From: Marivita sp046592965 | Lineage (GTDB): Bacteria; Pseudomonadota; Alphaproteobacteria; Rhodobacterales; Rhodobacteraceae | Reading direction: 5' to 3' | DNA length: 64,000 bases | Assembly (NCBI RefSeq): GCF_046592965.1 | Contig: NZ_JBISBV010000001.1 | Span: 124,001-188,000, forward strand | In this document: positions 16,796 to 25,592 of the stretch, in pieces | How positions within the stretch are numbered: position 1 is the first letter of the stretch | How the letters are laid out: each line of letters starts with the position of its first letter | Notes under the pieces: model-generated | Seen by the model: the letters and a program-made list of their open reading frames with translations, nothing else | What the model was told of the DNA's origin: nothing | Databases searched by the model: none | Program-made: the position numbers and the translations under genes

Positions 16796-18154
16796 TCAAA
16801 GCAAAGCCAACTCTATAAGGGCGGCTGAATTGATCCAGAGAGACACGGCGACGACAATCAACCCGACGACGGCAAAAACGCTGTCATGCTTCGGATCCCA
16901 AGCGCCGACGTGGCGGGCCATCCAAACGACAACGGGGTAGGCCGCAAGCCCCGCCAAACCCTGCCCGATCAGGGCGCCCAATAGTCCGCCATAGGCAAGA
17001 CCGGCGAACAAAAAAGTCAGCGTCAGGATCGCTCTGACCGCGGAGAGCACAAAGAAACGTCGGGAATCTCCTGCGGCCAGCGCCGCTTGCTCGTATGTCA
17101 AGACAACGATCTGCGGAATCTGCATGGAGGCGATCAAAACGACCACTGCTCCGGCCATCGCGTAGCGCGGATCGTAAAGCACATCGATCAAAACAACACC
17201 CGCTGCGGATACGACACCGGTAAGAGCAATCATTGCCGCCGATAAAACAAACCGCATTTTCTGCAGTTTACGGAAATTCTCTAAACTCTCTGCGGGAGGC
17301 CGCTCGCGGTAAATCGGGATCAGCACCTTGCGAGTCATCACCCCCCCCATCAGGACTGGAAAGCTCGCCAGAAAAAACCCGATATTGTAGATACCGAATT
17401 GGTCGAGCGGTAGAAATTTACCCAGCAGCAGCTTGTCGCCCTGTAGATAGAGAAAGCCGCAAATGGTGCTCAAAAAGATCCATTTTCCAAATTTGATCAA
17501 CTCGTCCGCAGCCGCACGCTCCCAATGGAACCGGTTGCGCTCACCTGGCAAGAACACATTGTAGAGAAGCAAAAGCACCGTAGCTGAGACAATGCCGCTA
17601 ATGACCAAAGCCCAGACCGAATGAAGAATCCATGCTAAAAGCACGGCAATCACGATACCGATAGCCTGCGACGCAAGGTCAAGCGCAGTCAAACGACCGA
17701 GCAGCAAATGTCGATTTGCCGTATCGATACGAGTTGGGTTGAACCCTGAGATAAGCAGGCTGATCCCGGCGCATGGCAAAATCCATGCCAGCAAGGGCTC
17801 TCCGTATAGCAGGGCGACTGGCACCGCGATCAAACACGCAATGAGCCACAATGCGCCGCCGCGAACGACTTGGATCGTCCAGGCCGTGTCGAGAAACTGC
17901 TGATCGTCGCCACGCTTTGACTGCAGGATCGCAGGACCAACCCCGACATCTGAGAACATCGCAAGACCTTGCATGATCACCGCAACAAGGGCCATCATGC
18001 CGAACGCTTCGGGAAACAGCAGGCGAGTGAGCAAGAGATTGGACGCAAGCCTCAGGAACTGGCCGGCAGTATAACCCCCCAGTGTGAAGACTGAACTGCG
18101 CATGAAACGAGCGTTAAGCGAAGCACCCTGAAACCTGTTAGCCAATGCGATCAT
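16796..18154 (-). CDS. MOP-family polysaccharide flippase (Wzx/MurJ-like)
   Basis: About 452 residues, almost entirely hydrophobic, with some 12-14 membrane helices and the N-terminal pattern typical of lipopolysaccharide biosynthesis flippases (GQFLRLASNLLLTRLLFPEAFG). It should flip an undecaprenyl-linked or other lipid-linked product across the inner membrane. I place the start at the ATG at 18154-18152, which overlaps the stop of the upstream glycosyltransferase as TGATG; a GTG 18 bases further upstream is less likely. The C-terminus is followed by 94 bases and then the PKS gene. The tight link to the upstream GT2 gene indicates that an exported glycoconjugate is the substrate. Confidence 0.9.
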   Translation of the reverse strand: MIALANRFQGASLNARFMRSSVFTLGGYTAGQFLRLASNLLLTRLLFPEAFGMMALVAVIMQGLAMFSDVGVGPAILQSKRGDDQQFLDTAWTIQVVRGGALWLIACLIAVPVALLYGEPLLAWILPCAGISLLISGFNPTRIDTANRHLLLGRLTALDLASQAIGIVIAVLLAWILHSVWALVISGIVSATVLLLLYNVFLPGERNRFHWERAAADELIKFGKWIFLSTICGFLYLQGDKLLLGKFLPLDQFGIYNIGFFLASFPVLMGGVMTRKVLIPIYRERPPAESLENFRKLQKMRFVLSAAMIALTGVVSAAGVVLIDVLYDPRYAMAGAVVVLIASMQIPQIVVLTYEQAALAAGDSRRFFVLSAVRAILTLTFLFAGLAYGGLLGALIGQGLAGLAAYPVVVWMARHVGAWDPKHDSVFAVVGLIVVAVSLWINSAALIELALL

Positions 18155-19026
18155 CACCGTCCTCTGGTCCACCCACTGGCCGCGGCAGGCGTGAACCGGA
18201 CAACCAACGCAACGCCAGCGTAGATCGCAAAACCGATCGGATCACGCAAGGCCAGGCGAACCTTTTCGAGCACGGTGAATTCGGTTTTGTCGTCATTCAT
18301 CAACAGGTGGGGATATCGCGCCTTGATCTCGTCCACTCCTGCATTTTGCCGCCGACGCACCCGTATCAAATTTCGCCACCCCTCGACCAACGGCCATGTG
18401 TAGCAGGCTCCGACTTGAACGCGCTCGTCTGGCCGAAAGCTCAATCTGACGAAGGTATCATCAGAAATAATATTCGGGAATGCCCCCCAACGCAGACGGC
18501 CGGGCGCGTTCACCGCAAACAAACCCGCGCCCGGAGCAGACGATTTCATGAAAGGCACTTTTGCATAAATCCGAGCGTAGGCGCGCGTTGCCGAGGACGC
18601 CGGTTTTGCCAGCATTAACGTGCCGCTGGCATAGCGAGCGTCTGGTACGTCTAGAGCAGAGTAAATTTGCGTTAACACCAGGTTAGACAGCGTGACATCG
18701 GCATCGAGATAGACACGTATCGCGCCTTTTGCGATGTGATCACCGGCATTGAGCGCGCCGAGTTTGCCACCGTCTTTCCGGTCAAGAACGCGCAAGGACC
18801 ACCCTTTCTCACAAAACGATTCCTGCATCTGCAATGAATGCTCGGTCGTTCGATCTTTGCTTCCGTTTGAGATGACGATCACCTCGACATACCCGGCATG
18901 GGTCCATTCGCTTTCCAAGAGAGACCGCAAACATCTGCCGATCAGGGCTTCTTCGTTCGACGCGGGGATCAACACGGTAAGAAGCGGGAGTGACTTGGCC
19001 GTATTACTCCTGTCGAAATGCGTCAT
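18154..19026 (-). CDS. Family 2 glycosyltransferase
   Basis: A 290-residue GT2 enzyme: TVLIPASNEEALIGRCL near 17-33, NGSKDRT near 54-60, KDGGKLGALNAG near 83-94, and the metal-binding D-A-D triplet in VYLDADVTLS near 109. An acidic DDT motif follows at about 189-191 and a hydrophobic segment near the C-terminus could touch the membrane. It probably transfers a sugar to a lipid-linked intermediate. Its stop codon overlaps the flippase ATG by one base, so the two are translationally coupled. The nearest upstream gene on the same strand is the secreted hydrolase-like protein, 94 bases away. Confidence 0.88.
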   Translation of the reverse strand: MTHFDRSNTAKSLPLLTVLIPASNEEALIGRCLRSLLESEWTHAGYVEVIVISNGSKDRTTEHSLQMQESFCEKGWSLRVLDRKDGGKLGALNAGDHIAKGAIRVYLDADVTLSNLVLTQIYSALDVPDARYASGTLMLAKPASSATRAYARIYAKVPFMKSSAPGAGLFAVNAPGRLRWGAFPNIISDDTFVRLSFRPDERVQVGACYTWPLVEGWRNLIRVRRRQNAGVDEIKARYPHLLMNDDKTEFTVLEKVRLALRDPIGFAIYAGVALVVRFTPAAASGWTRGR

Positions 19027-19120
19027 AATGTGTGCGGGCCCTCGATCGCAAAGGTTTCCGATGATCCCGTTGCCTTACATAAAATCATGTCCACTTTATG
19101 GATTGAGTGCGCCATATGTG

Positions 19121-20785
19121 TCACGGAACTGCCTGCTGCGAACGCAGAGCATCCCACCTCGGATTTTGATCGCTTAAATGGCGCAACGCGCCCCAACTTC
19201 CCCACTTGCTCGGTGGAGCAACATCAACGAATGCGTTGAATGTGTCTCCACTCAGGTCTTCCCACGCGCTGATTGCGCGGGCATATAGCGCAGCCATCTC
19301 TTTTGAGTAGTTGAACTCTGACAAGAATTCGACCAGTAGGTCATCCGATACCGCCTCGCCGAGCGGGGCTGCGTGCGTGCCTCCCTCGTACATTATCAGA
19401 TCAAGACCGGCCTCATCCGCAGCCATCGCGTGATATGGCCAGAGGTCTTCGAGCAATGTACGAAGCGACCCGCGTTCAACAATGTCCGCAGCCGGTTGGA
19501 AAGCGGCCTCAAATCTGTTCCGATCCACAAACGTCTCTAGGGAAGCTCGCGACAAACCACGCGATTTGCCCTCTATTTCTGCTGATTTTTCTGCCTCATC
19601 CAGTAATCTGTTGGTCACATGCGGATTGCCCAGTTCACCGCCGAAATATCCGGTGACGGCGTAGGCATCAAAATGGGCAACTGGAGCATCCCCAAGCGCT
19701 TCGGTCGCCCGATCTCCGTACAAGACCGCTTTCTCCAACTCAGGCCATGCCGTATGAACAGATACAACACGCTTGAGACGACTATCAGACGCTTTGCCGA
19801 ATACATCAGTCCATATATCCATTATACTCGCTGCACGAAACCCATAATACTGCATCCAGCCATCACCAATATCCCCCCAGGCGGCATTTGCCTTTCGCTG
19901 AGCCCAATCGGCCTGATCAAATATGAAGTTCCAAACTTCGTTGGAAAATTCGACATGTGCGATCAGCCTCGGATCTAGATTTTCGAAAACTTTGCTAGAG
20001 AAACTGCGAACGTAATCGTCATTTGCCATGTGTGGAATAGTGAACCAGGGATCAGCATGTATCTCGTTCGCGAGCGCCACCATGGTCTCGATGGGTACAC
20101 CACGCCAAGCAAACGAAAAATCATCCTCAGAAGGCATATCTTTCGGCGAAACTGCGGAAGAACTATTGGTATCCATCCAATCCATAAAACGTATCTTGTC
20201 TAATTTTCCCAATCTTTGAAGCCAATAGGGATTAAACTGAACGCCAGATTTTACTAGGTTAGAATGTTCTTCCTTGAATACTTTGATGTTCCGGATAGGG
20301 TTCTTTGGGTCGTTTCTGGTAATCGCGATGCCAACAGATCCCGGCCCGGGCCTGTATCGAAAGGATATCACCCCTTCCTCGCGGTTGAGGAGCCTGCCGA
20401 TTCCAGATATCTCGACTTCGCCACTCCCGTCAAACACAACCGTGTACACGCCGGCGAGATGCTCGGAATCCTCAGGTTGGTCCGTAAGAATAAGCGCCTC
20501 GATCTTCGCAGTCCCCATCGGAATTAATGTCGGCCAACCTTCATCACTTATAACGCCGAGTGCGACCAACTCGTCAAACGTCTGGCCGCCCCATTGGTTT
20601 GGCAAATGGCCGACCCAAGGACGAGCAGTTTTCATCAGGTCCAGAAATGGAACTTGCGTCGACCAATCTGAAATTCCGTTCAGTCCAAATGACACGCGCC
20701 CTTCGGGGGCTGGTGTCTGTCCATAGAGCGGAACACTAAAGAGTAGGAAAAACGAAAATTGAATGAGCACAAGAAACTTGAACAT
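19121..20785 (-). CDS. Secreted glycoside hydrolase-like protein (clan GH-A-like)
   Basis: A 554-residue protein with a clear signal peptide (1-22, ending LYGQ), so periplasmic or extracellular. I do not recognise a named family, but two stretches resemble the acid/base and nucleophile sites of TIM-barrel hydrolases: N282-E283 in EFSNEVWN and E467 in MYEGGT. Length and site spacing fit a single catalytic domain preceded by a beta-rich segment (about 85-160). Secreted hydrolases in polysaccharide loci often trim or release the polymer they are encoded with; that is my inference for this one. The DNA looks less GC-rich than the PKS/NRPS genes. The gene begins 64 bases after the flagellar MotC-like gene, with no strong terminator between. 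Confidence 0.65.
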   Translation of the reverse strand: MFKFLVLIQFSFFLLFSVPLYGQTPAPEGRVSFGLNGISDWSTQVPFLDLMKTARPWVGHLPNQWGGQTFDELVALGVISDEGWPTLIPMGTAKIEALILTDQPEDSEHLAGVYTVVFDGSGEVEISGIGRLLNREEGVISFRYRPGPGSVGIAITRNDPKNPIRNIKVFKEEHSNLVKSGVQFNPYWLQRLGKLDKIRFMDWMDTNSSSAVSPKDMPSEDDFSFAWRGVPIETMVALANEIHADPWFTIPHMANDDYVRSFSSKVFENLDPRLIAHVEFSNEVWNFIFDQADWAQRKANAAWGDIGDGWMQYYGFRAASIMDIWTDVFGKASDSRLKRVVSVHTAWPELEKAVLYGDRATEALGDAPVAHFDAYAVTGYFGGELGNPHVTNRLLDEAEKSAEIEGKSRGLSRASLETFVDRNRFEAAFQPAADIVERGSLRTLLEDLWPYHAMAADEAGLDLIMYEGGTHAAPLGEAVSDDLLVEFLSEFNYSKEMAALYARAISAWEDLSGDTFNAFVDVAPPSKWGSWGALRHLSDQNPRWDALRSQQAVP

Positions 20786-20849
20786 CTAAGTAATTTCACG
20801 TGATATGAACTGCAACTCATCTCACCATCTACTAATTTCCACATTGCAC

Positions 20850-22595
20850 CTAATATTCTGACAACTGTGTAGACAACTTTTCTCTAAGCTGCGCTGCACT
20901 TTCCACCAATCCGGTCGCAGTTGGTACAGTTATAAAATTAGCGTTGTTGTCCTTTTGACTATCACCTGTTTCAGAAGCTTTGTTGCTTTCCGTGGCAGAA
21001 AAAACAAGCGAACTTTCTGATAGATCAAGGGCAGTTGCAACTTTTGGAAGGCGATCGGTATTTTTGGCCAAACCGGGTAATTTGTTCCAAAACGCCCGCG
21101 CCGCTTCAGTAAATCCTTCATCCATGAGACGAAGCAATATTTTCTCCACGATTTTTGGATCGACATTTTCGTAATGCGAAATATAAGCGGAGCCAATTTC
21201 CAAAACCGAAACAATATCTGCATTTTCGACTAAACGATCGAAGAACTTGTTAAAAGCATTCAGCTTAGAAAGCTCATCCAGGTATTTATCGTCATGCAAC
21301 TGCAGGAAAGCATCAAAATATCGACCGCTCTGCATGAATGAATCATGCTCTGCGTTCCATGTTTCACTTGCAAATTCCGTTCCTCTTGTCGCGACAGCCA
21401 CAGCGGAAAGTTGATCAGGATCCACAACCGTATTTCGATCATCTCTGCCGTCAGAAGGACCCATAATCCCGCCAACTAAACTCAGTTCGTTATTGTGATG
21501 ATCTCTGATGCTCTCCATTGCTGAAGAAGGTCGCTGATCTAAAATACGCTTTAGTTTCGGATACAAATGAAGTTTCAGTCCTACAGGTAGAGCCTGGAAT
21601 ACCGTTAGCATATCAAGAATATTCTTGCGCGCTATTTCTTGATTCGACAGATCCTCTTGAGCCGCCCATATCAGCGTCGAGAGTGGGCTGCACGTCTTGT
21701 TCGCATCGCCGACGCTAATGGCCTGAAATTCGCTAATTACTGTTTCGATTGAGGTAATTTGATCTTCCGTTAAGCCCTCGTGAAGTAGTGAACTAAGTAC
21801 AGATCGCGCCTCCGGCACAAGACCGTCCGAGAGATAACTTGCCAGATGCTCCAGCACGCCCTCGACATTAGGCTTAAATATATATTTATCAACTAAACGT
21901 CCATCTTCGCTATACGAGGACTCGATGTAATCCCATAGAAACTCGTGAACTTCGCAAGCGAAATCCGCGTTATTACGCGTGGAATGCTCACCCGCCGAGA
22001 GAAGATTCACTTGGTTCAAGTCATCTTCAACACCTAAAATACCGTTAAATTTTTGCAAAGTCGAATGTTTCGAAAGCGTTTGCGACAAATTTGAAGAAAT
22101 CGCCCTCGCGATGGAGTGGTCGAATTTAATATGATCAGGGAGATCGAACGGAGTGCGGTTTATCAGCGAGTCATAAAGAAAGAGCTCCTCCATTTTTGAG
22201 ACATTAATGCCATTACTTTGTTCATCATGATCCTCATCATAAATGTCGATCACCAACAATCTTGGCGTACTTCGCCAGATATCGGTACGGCAATCACAAT
22301 TCAGTACCAACTCAAGGAACTGCTCTGTCAATTTAAAGCTCAGTAGCCGGTCGCCAACTAGTCGGTCGAACATCTTTGTTGTATCAAGGTCGCTCAGACG
22401 AGGCTCGATCACTAGCTTCAAAATACCCGAATCCCCATTCTTCAACTCAAATTCCGAAATCTCATCAATCGTGGATACTGTCAGGCGGGTGAATCCATCG
22501 TGCTCACCGCCAAGCACCGCCCCGGTTTTAGCCTGGGCTGAACCCACAACAATCAGGAAGAAACAAACAATTTGCGCCAAGTAAAGATTACGCAT
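20850..22595 (-). CDS. Secreted MotC-like protein of the flagellar motor operon (function unproven)
   Basis: A 581-residue protein with an N-terminal signal peptide (about 1-22, ending SAQA), hence periplasmic. No catalytic motif is visible. The N-terminal part (about 25-120) looks beta-rich and the rest helical. Its start overlaps the end of motA by 8 bases, so it is co-translated with the stator. In alphaproteobacteria a large periplasmic protein (MotC of Sinorhizobium, MotK of the Cereibacter Fla2 system) is encoded with the stator and needed for rotation; gene position, secretion signal and size fit that role, but similarity cannot be measured here. The DNA is visibly more AT-rich than the flanking enzymes. 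It could also be an unrelated periplasmic scaffold. Confidence 0.55.
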   Translation of the reverse strand: MRNLYLAQIVCFFLIVVGSAQAKTGAVLGGEHDGFTRLTVSTIDEISEFELKNGDSGILKLVIEPRLSDLDTTKMFDRLVGDRLLSFKLTEQFLELVLNCDCRTDIWRSTPRLLVIDIYDEDHDEQSNGINVSKMEELFLYDSLINRTPFDLPDHIKFDHSIARAISSNLSQTLSKHSTLQKFNGILGVEDDLNQVNLLSAGEHSTRNNADFACEVHEFLWDYIESSYSEDGRLVDKYIFKPNVEGVLEHLASYLSDGLVPEARSVLSSLLHEGLTEDQITSIETVISEFQAISVGDANKTCSPLSTLIWAAQEDLSNQEIARKNILDMLTVFQALPVGLKLHLYPKLKRILDQRPSSAMESIRDHHNNELSLVGGIMGPSDGRDDRNTVVDPDQLSAVAVATRGTEFASETWNAEHDSFMQSGRYFDAFLQLHDDKYLDELSKLNAFNKFFDRLVENADIVSVLEIGSAYISHYENVDPKIVEKILLRLMDEGFTEAARAFWNKLPGLAKNTDRLPKVATALDLSESSLVFSATESNKASETGDSQKDNNANFITVPTATGLVESAAQLREKLSTQLSEY

Positions 22596-23454
22596 GGGTT
22601 TTGAGATTTTTCAAGGCCTCGTCCAACTCACTAAAATCTGGTCGAAAATGATGTGGAATGTTTTGACGCGCAACTTCAAGGCAGATTTTGGGCGGATGTT
22701 GGTGCATATGTGAGACAAGAACTTCCTTGATCGTGCGATAAAAATTTATATCATCATCTACTGTAGCCTTTAGTTTTATTGCAAACGGAGCCACCAGACA
22801 ATACGCCAAAAACACACCTAGAAATGTTCCAACCAGGGCGCCACCAATCAGTTTCCCCAATACCTCCGGCGGCTGGTCGATGGAGCCCATTGTCTTGATT
22901 ACGCCAAGCACTGCTGCCACAATTCCAAGTGCAGGCAAACCGTCCGCAACTGATTGCAGACCGTGCACAGAATGCTCCCGATGATGCTTGGTCTCGTCGA
23001 TTTTCTTATCCAAGAGCTCTTCAACCTGCATTGGATCATCATAATTCATCGAAGCAGACCTTAGGGTATCACAGATTATATCAAGAGCGGCTGCGTCATT
23101 TTGAATTTTGGAGAATTGAGAAAAAATACTGGATTCGCTCGGTTTGTCAATGTGCTCTTCCAAAGCAACTGGGCTTTTACGTGCGATCGAGATCAGCTGA
23201 AAAAGTAGCTTGAGCAATTGATCGTAGTCTTCAGCCTTCCAGTGGCTGCCACGAAACACTTTGAGTGTGTCTTTGCAAGTCTGCTTCAATGATTCAAACG
23301 TGTTACCGACGGCAAACGCCCCCACAGCAGCTCCGCCGATAATCATTATTTCGAACGGTAGCGACTTGAGAATGATGCCCATCTTGCCTCCAGCCAGCAA
23401 ATACCCGCCAAAGACCATTATAAATGTGAATACAATCCCGGCCAGTGCAATCAT
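22588..23454 (-). CDS. motA: Flagellar motor stator protein MotA
   Basis: A 288-residue inner-membrane protein with the four MotA helices: two at the N-terminus (about 3-20 and 30-50) and two after a large cytoplasmic loop (about 170-222). The conserved GLPALGIVAAVLGVIKTMG segment and the second conserved proline in VAPFAIKL are present. The charged cytoplasmic loop (about 60-165) carries the residues that contact the FliG rotor. MotA forms the proton channel with MotB, encoded 5 kb upstream in the same direction. It lies 25 bases after flgI and overlaps the MotC-like gene by 8 bases. Confidence 0.96.
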   Translation of the reverse strand: MIALAGIVFTFIMVFGGYLLAGGKMGIILKSLPFEIMIIGGAAVGAFAVGNTFESLKQTCKDTLKVFRGSHWKAEDYDQLLKLLFQLISIARKSPVALEEHIDKPSESSIFSQFSKIQNDAAALDIICDTLRSASMNYDDPMQVEELLDKKIDETKHHREHSVHGLQSVADGLPALGIVAAVLGVIKTMGSIDQPPEVLGKLIGGALVGTFLGVFLAYCLVAPFAIKLKATVDDDINFYRTIKEVLVSHMHQHPPKICLEVARQNIPHHFRPDFSELDEALKNLKTHA

Positions 23455-23479
23455 TTGTTTTCTCCTGGAGATTTCTCTT

Positions 23480-24580
23480 TTACATTACCACGAATTCGGC
23501 ATGCAGGGCTCCGGCAGCCTTAATTGTTTTTAGAATATCTATAAGATCGTTCGGAGTTATTCCCAAAGCGTTCAATCCCGTGACGATGTCCGACAAGGTT
23601 GTTGAGACTGGAACTTCGGCCAACGAAACGCCAGGAGCATTTTGAATATTGGTTGCAGTGCGGGGAACGACCACAGTGGCCCCTTCCGAAAACGGGTTGG
23701 GCTGTATGGCTATTGGCTCCTCTTGCACCGTGAGAGCAAGGTTGCCCTTGGAAACCGCGACACGCGAAACGCGCACGTTTTCGCTTATAACAATCGTTCC
23801 TGAGCGTTGGTCGACGACTACCCGCGCGAGCGTGTCCGGTTCAATGCGCAAATTTTCTATTTGCGCCATTAAGTGCGCTGGCGATCTTTGCGATGTTTCG
23901 CTTAGGCTTAATAATATCGTGCCAGAATCCGACATTCTTGCAAGATTGAAGCCCAAAGCGGTATTGATTGCCCGCTCAACACGCGAAGCGGTTGAAAAGT
24001 CTGGCGATTTCAGAGCGATGGTCAAAGTTGACATGTCTCCGAACTGAAACGCAATCTCACGCTCGACGATTGCTCCCGAGGGTATGCTCCCAGACGTTGG
24101 GACACCTAGTACCGTTTTGCCAGCATCGCCCTCTGCAACAACACCGCCGGCGATGATCGATCCTTGCGCAACCGCGTAGATTTGACCGTCCGCTGCATTC
24201 AAGGGGGTCATGACCAACGTTCCACCACGCAAGCTGGACGCGTCTCCTATGGCAGAAACCGTGACATCAATCTTGCTTCCAGCTCTGGCGAACGGCATTA
24301 GTTGGCTGGTAACAATTACCGCTGCAACGTTCTTAGCTCGAAACTGCTCACCAGTGACGTTAACTCCCAAGCGCTCTAGGATATTGGACATCATGTCTTC
24401 GGTAAACGGAGAGTTTCGCAAGCCATCGCCGGTACCATCTAGGCCGACAACGAGACCGTAACCCACAAGATCGTTATTTCGAACACCCTCGAAATTGGCC
24501 AGATCTTTCAAGCGTACACCCTGAGCGCTTGCCATGACGGGTAGCGCTATCATCACAACTAGAATCAGAAGTGCCCTCAT
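23480..24580 (-). CDS. flgI: Flagellar P-ring protein FlgI
   Basis: A 366-residue secreted protein with signal peptide (1-19, ending MASAQ) and the FlgI signatures VRLKDLANFEGVR and NDLVGYGLVVGLDGTGDG. It forms the P ring around the rod in the peptidoglycan layer. Its length is normal for the family. The start overlaps the stop of flgL by 4 bases (ATGA), so translation is coupled; motA follows after 25 bases. The chaperone for P-ring assembly, flgA, lies in the other flagellar block. Confidence 0.97.
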   Translation of the reverse strand: MRALLILVVMIALPVMASAQGVRLKDLANFEGVRNNDLVGYGLVVGLDGTGDGLRNSPFTEDMMSNILERLGVNVTGEQFRAKNVAAVIVTSQLMPFARAGSKIDVTVSAIGDASSLRGGTLVMTPLNAADGQIYAVAQGSIIAGGVVAEGDAGKTVLGVPTSGSIPSGAIVEREIAFQFGDMSTLTIALKSPDFSTASRVERAINTALGFNLARMSDSGTILLSLSETSQRSPAHLMAQIENLRIEPDTLARVVVDQRSGTIVISENVRVSRVAVSKGNLALTVQEEPIAIQPNPFSEGATVVVPRTATNIQNAPGVSLAEVPVSTTLSDIVTGLNALGITPNDLIDILKTIKAAGALHAEFVVM

Positions 24581-25581
24581 CTCAGATACTCCGCCAAAGA
24601 TGTTTGGCTTTGGCGAGCCGCAACTCGATAAAAGATCTCCAATTGCTGTTGTGCCATTTCGAATTTTGAAATTTCTTCAAACTGGTCAGTCGCAATAAGA
24701 CTTAAGCGATATGCATCAAGGCGCGCAATTTCAGTTTCACTGCGTGTTCCGGCATCCTTGATCGCAGCTTCCGCCAAACCCACGTTGCTGCGCTCTTCTA
24801 TTAAAGATTGGTTCACCGTAAGAAGTTCGACGCGGCTTTGGATCTGAAGTTCTTTGCGGTCATCAAGGGATAATGTAAGCGTAGGGTCGCTTGCCAACGC
24901 CGCTTTTGCCAAGGCTTTCAAACTGTCTCGGACAACATTCCCATCGGCGCGCAAGCCGAATGTGATGGAAGCTTGAGCGTCGAGAGGAAGTGTAAGAAAT
25001 CCAGTATCCGAACCTTGATATATCCCAGTTTCATAAACTCCGCCTGGAGCATCGAACCATGTGTCAATTGCGGTTATGACATCGTTGGCAGTCGTTGCGC
25101 CAGTTATAGACGCGCGAAGCCAGTCAAGAAGAACGTTTCCGTCTGGCAGCGGCATGGTATCCGTGGCTGATCCCGAAAAAAAATGGCGGCCAGATATCTT
25201 CGTATTCATAGTAGACACGGTAATCAGAAAACTTTCCAACGCCTTATTGGACAGCGTCTGCAGTTCGCTGGTAGACGCCAATTGACTGGTTAAACTCAAA
25301 TCTGACGTCAATGTCTCGATATTTTCTTGAATGTGCCCGAGCGATACTTGAGTCGCTGTCGCGAACACGGCGGCTTCCGAAATGTTCAATTTTTGTTGAT
25401 GCAAAAGAGTTGATTTACGCTCGAGCAACGATAGCGCCATCGTGGCTCCGCCAAGATGTCGAGCCTTGTCACTTACCAACCCTGTCGTTGCGGCTTGCGC
25501 CGACGTATTCGCGGATTGCGAAAGATCGCTCTGAAACCGCTTGGTTGAAATGAATGACGCGAGATCGCCAATGGCACGCAT
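24577..25581 (-). CDS. flgL: Hook-filament junction protein FlgL
   Basis: A flagellin-like junction protein of 334 residues. I choose the ATG at 25581 (MRAIGDLASF) rather than the TTG 15 bases upstream, because an AAGGA ribosome-binding site lies just before it and the TTG overlaps the flgK stop. The helical N-terminus (RFQSDLSQSANTSAQAATTG) and C-terminus (EEISKFEMAQQQLEIFYRV) match the D0/D1 regions of FlgL/flagellin. It joins the hook (via FlgK) to the filament. Its stop overlaps flgI by 4 bases. Confidence 0.93.
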   Translation of the reverse strand: MRAIGDLASFISTKRFQSDLSQSANTSAQAATTGLVSDKARHLGGATMALSLLERKSTLLHQQKLNISEAAVFATATQVSLGHIQENIETLTSDLSLTSQLASTSELQTLSNKALESFLITVSTMNTKISGRHFFSGSATDTMPLPDGNVLLDWLRASITGATTANDVITAIDTWFDAPGGVYETGIYQGSDTGFLTLPLDAQASITFGLRADGNVVRDSLKALAKAALASDPTLTLSLDDRKELQIQSRVELLTVNQSLIEERSNVGLAEAAIKDAGTRSETEIARLDAYRLSLIATDQFEEISKFEMAQQQLEIFYRVAARQSQTSLAEYLR

Positions 25582-25592
25582 TTGATATTCCT

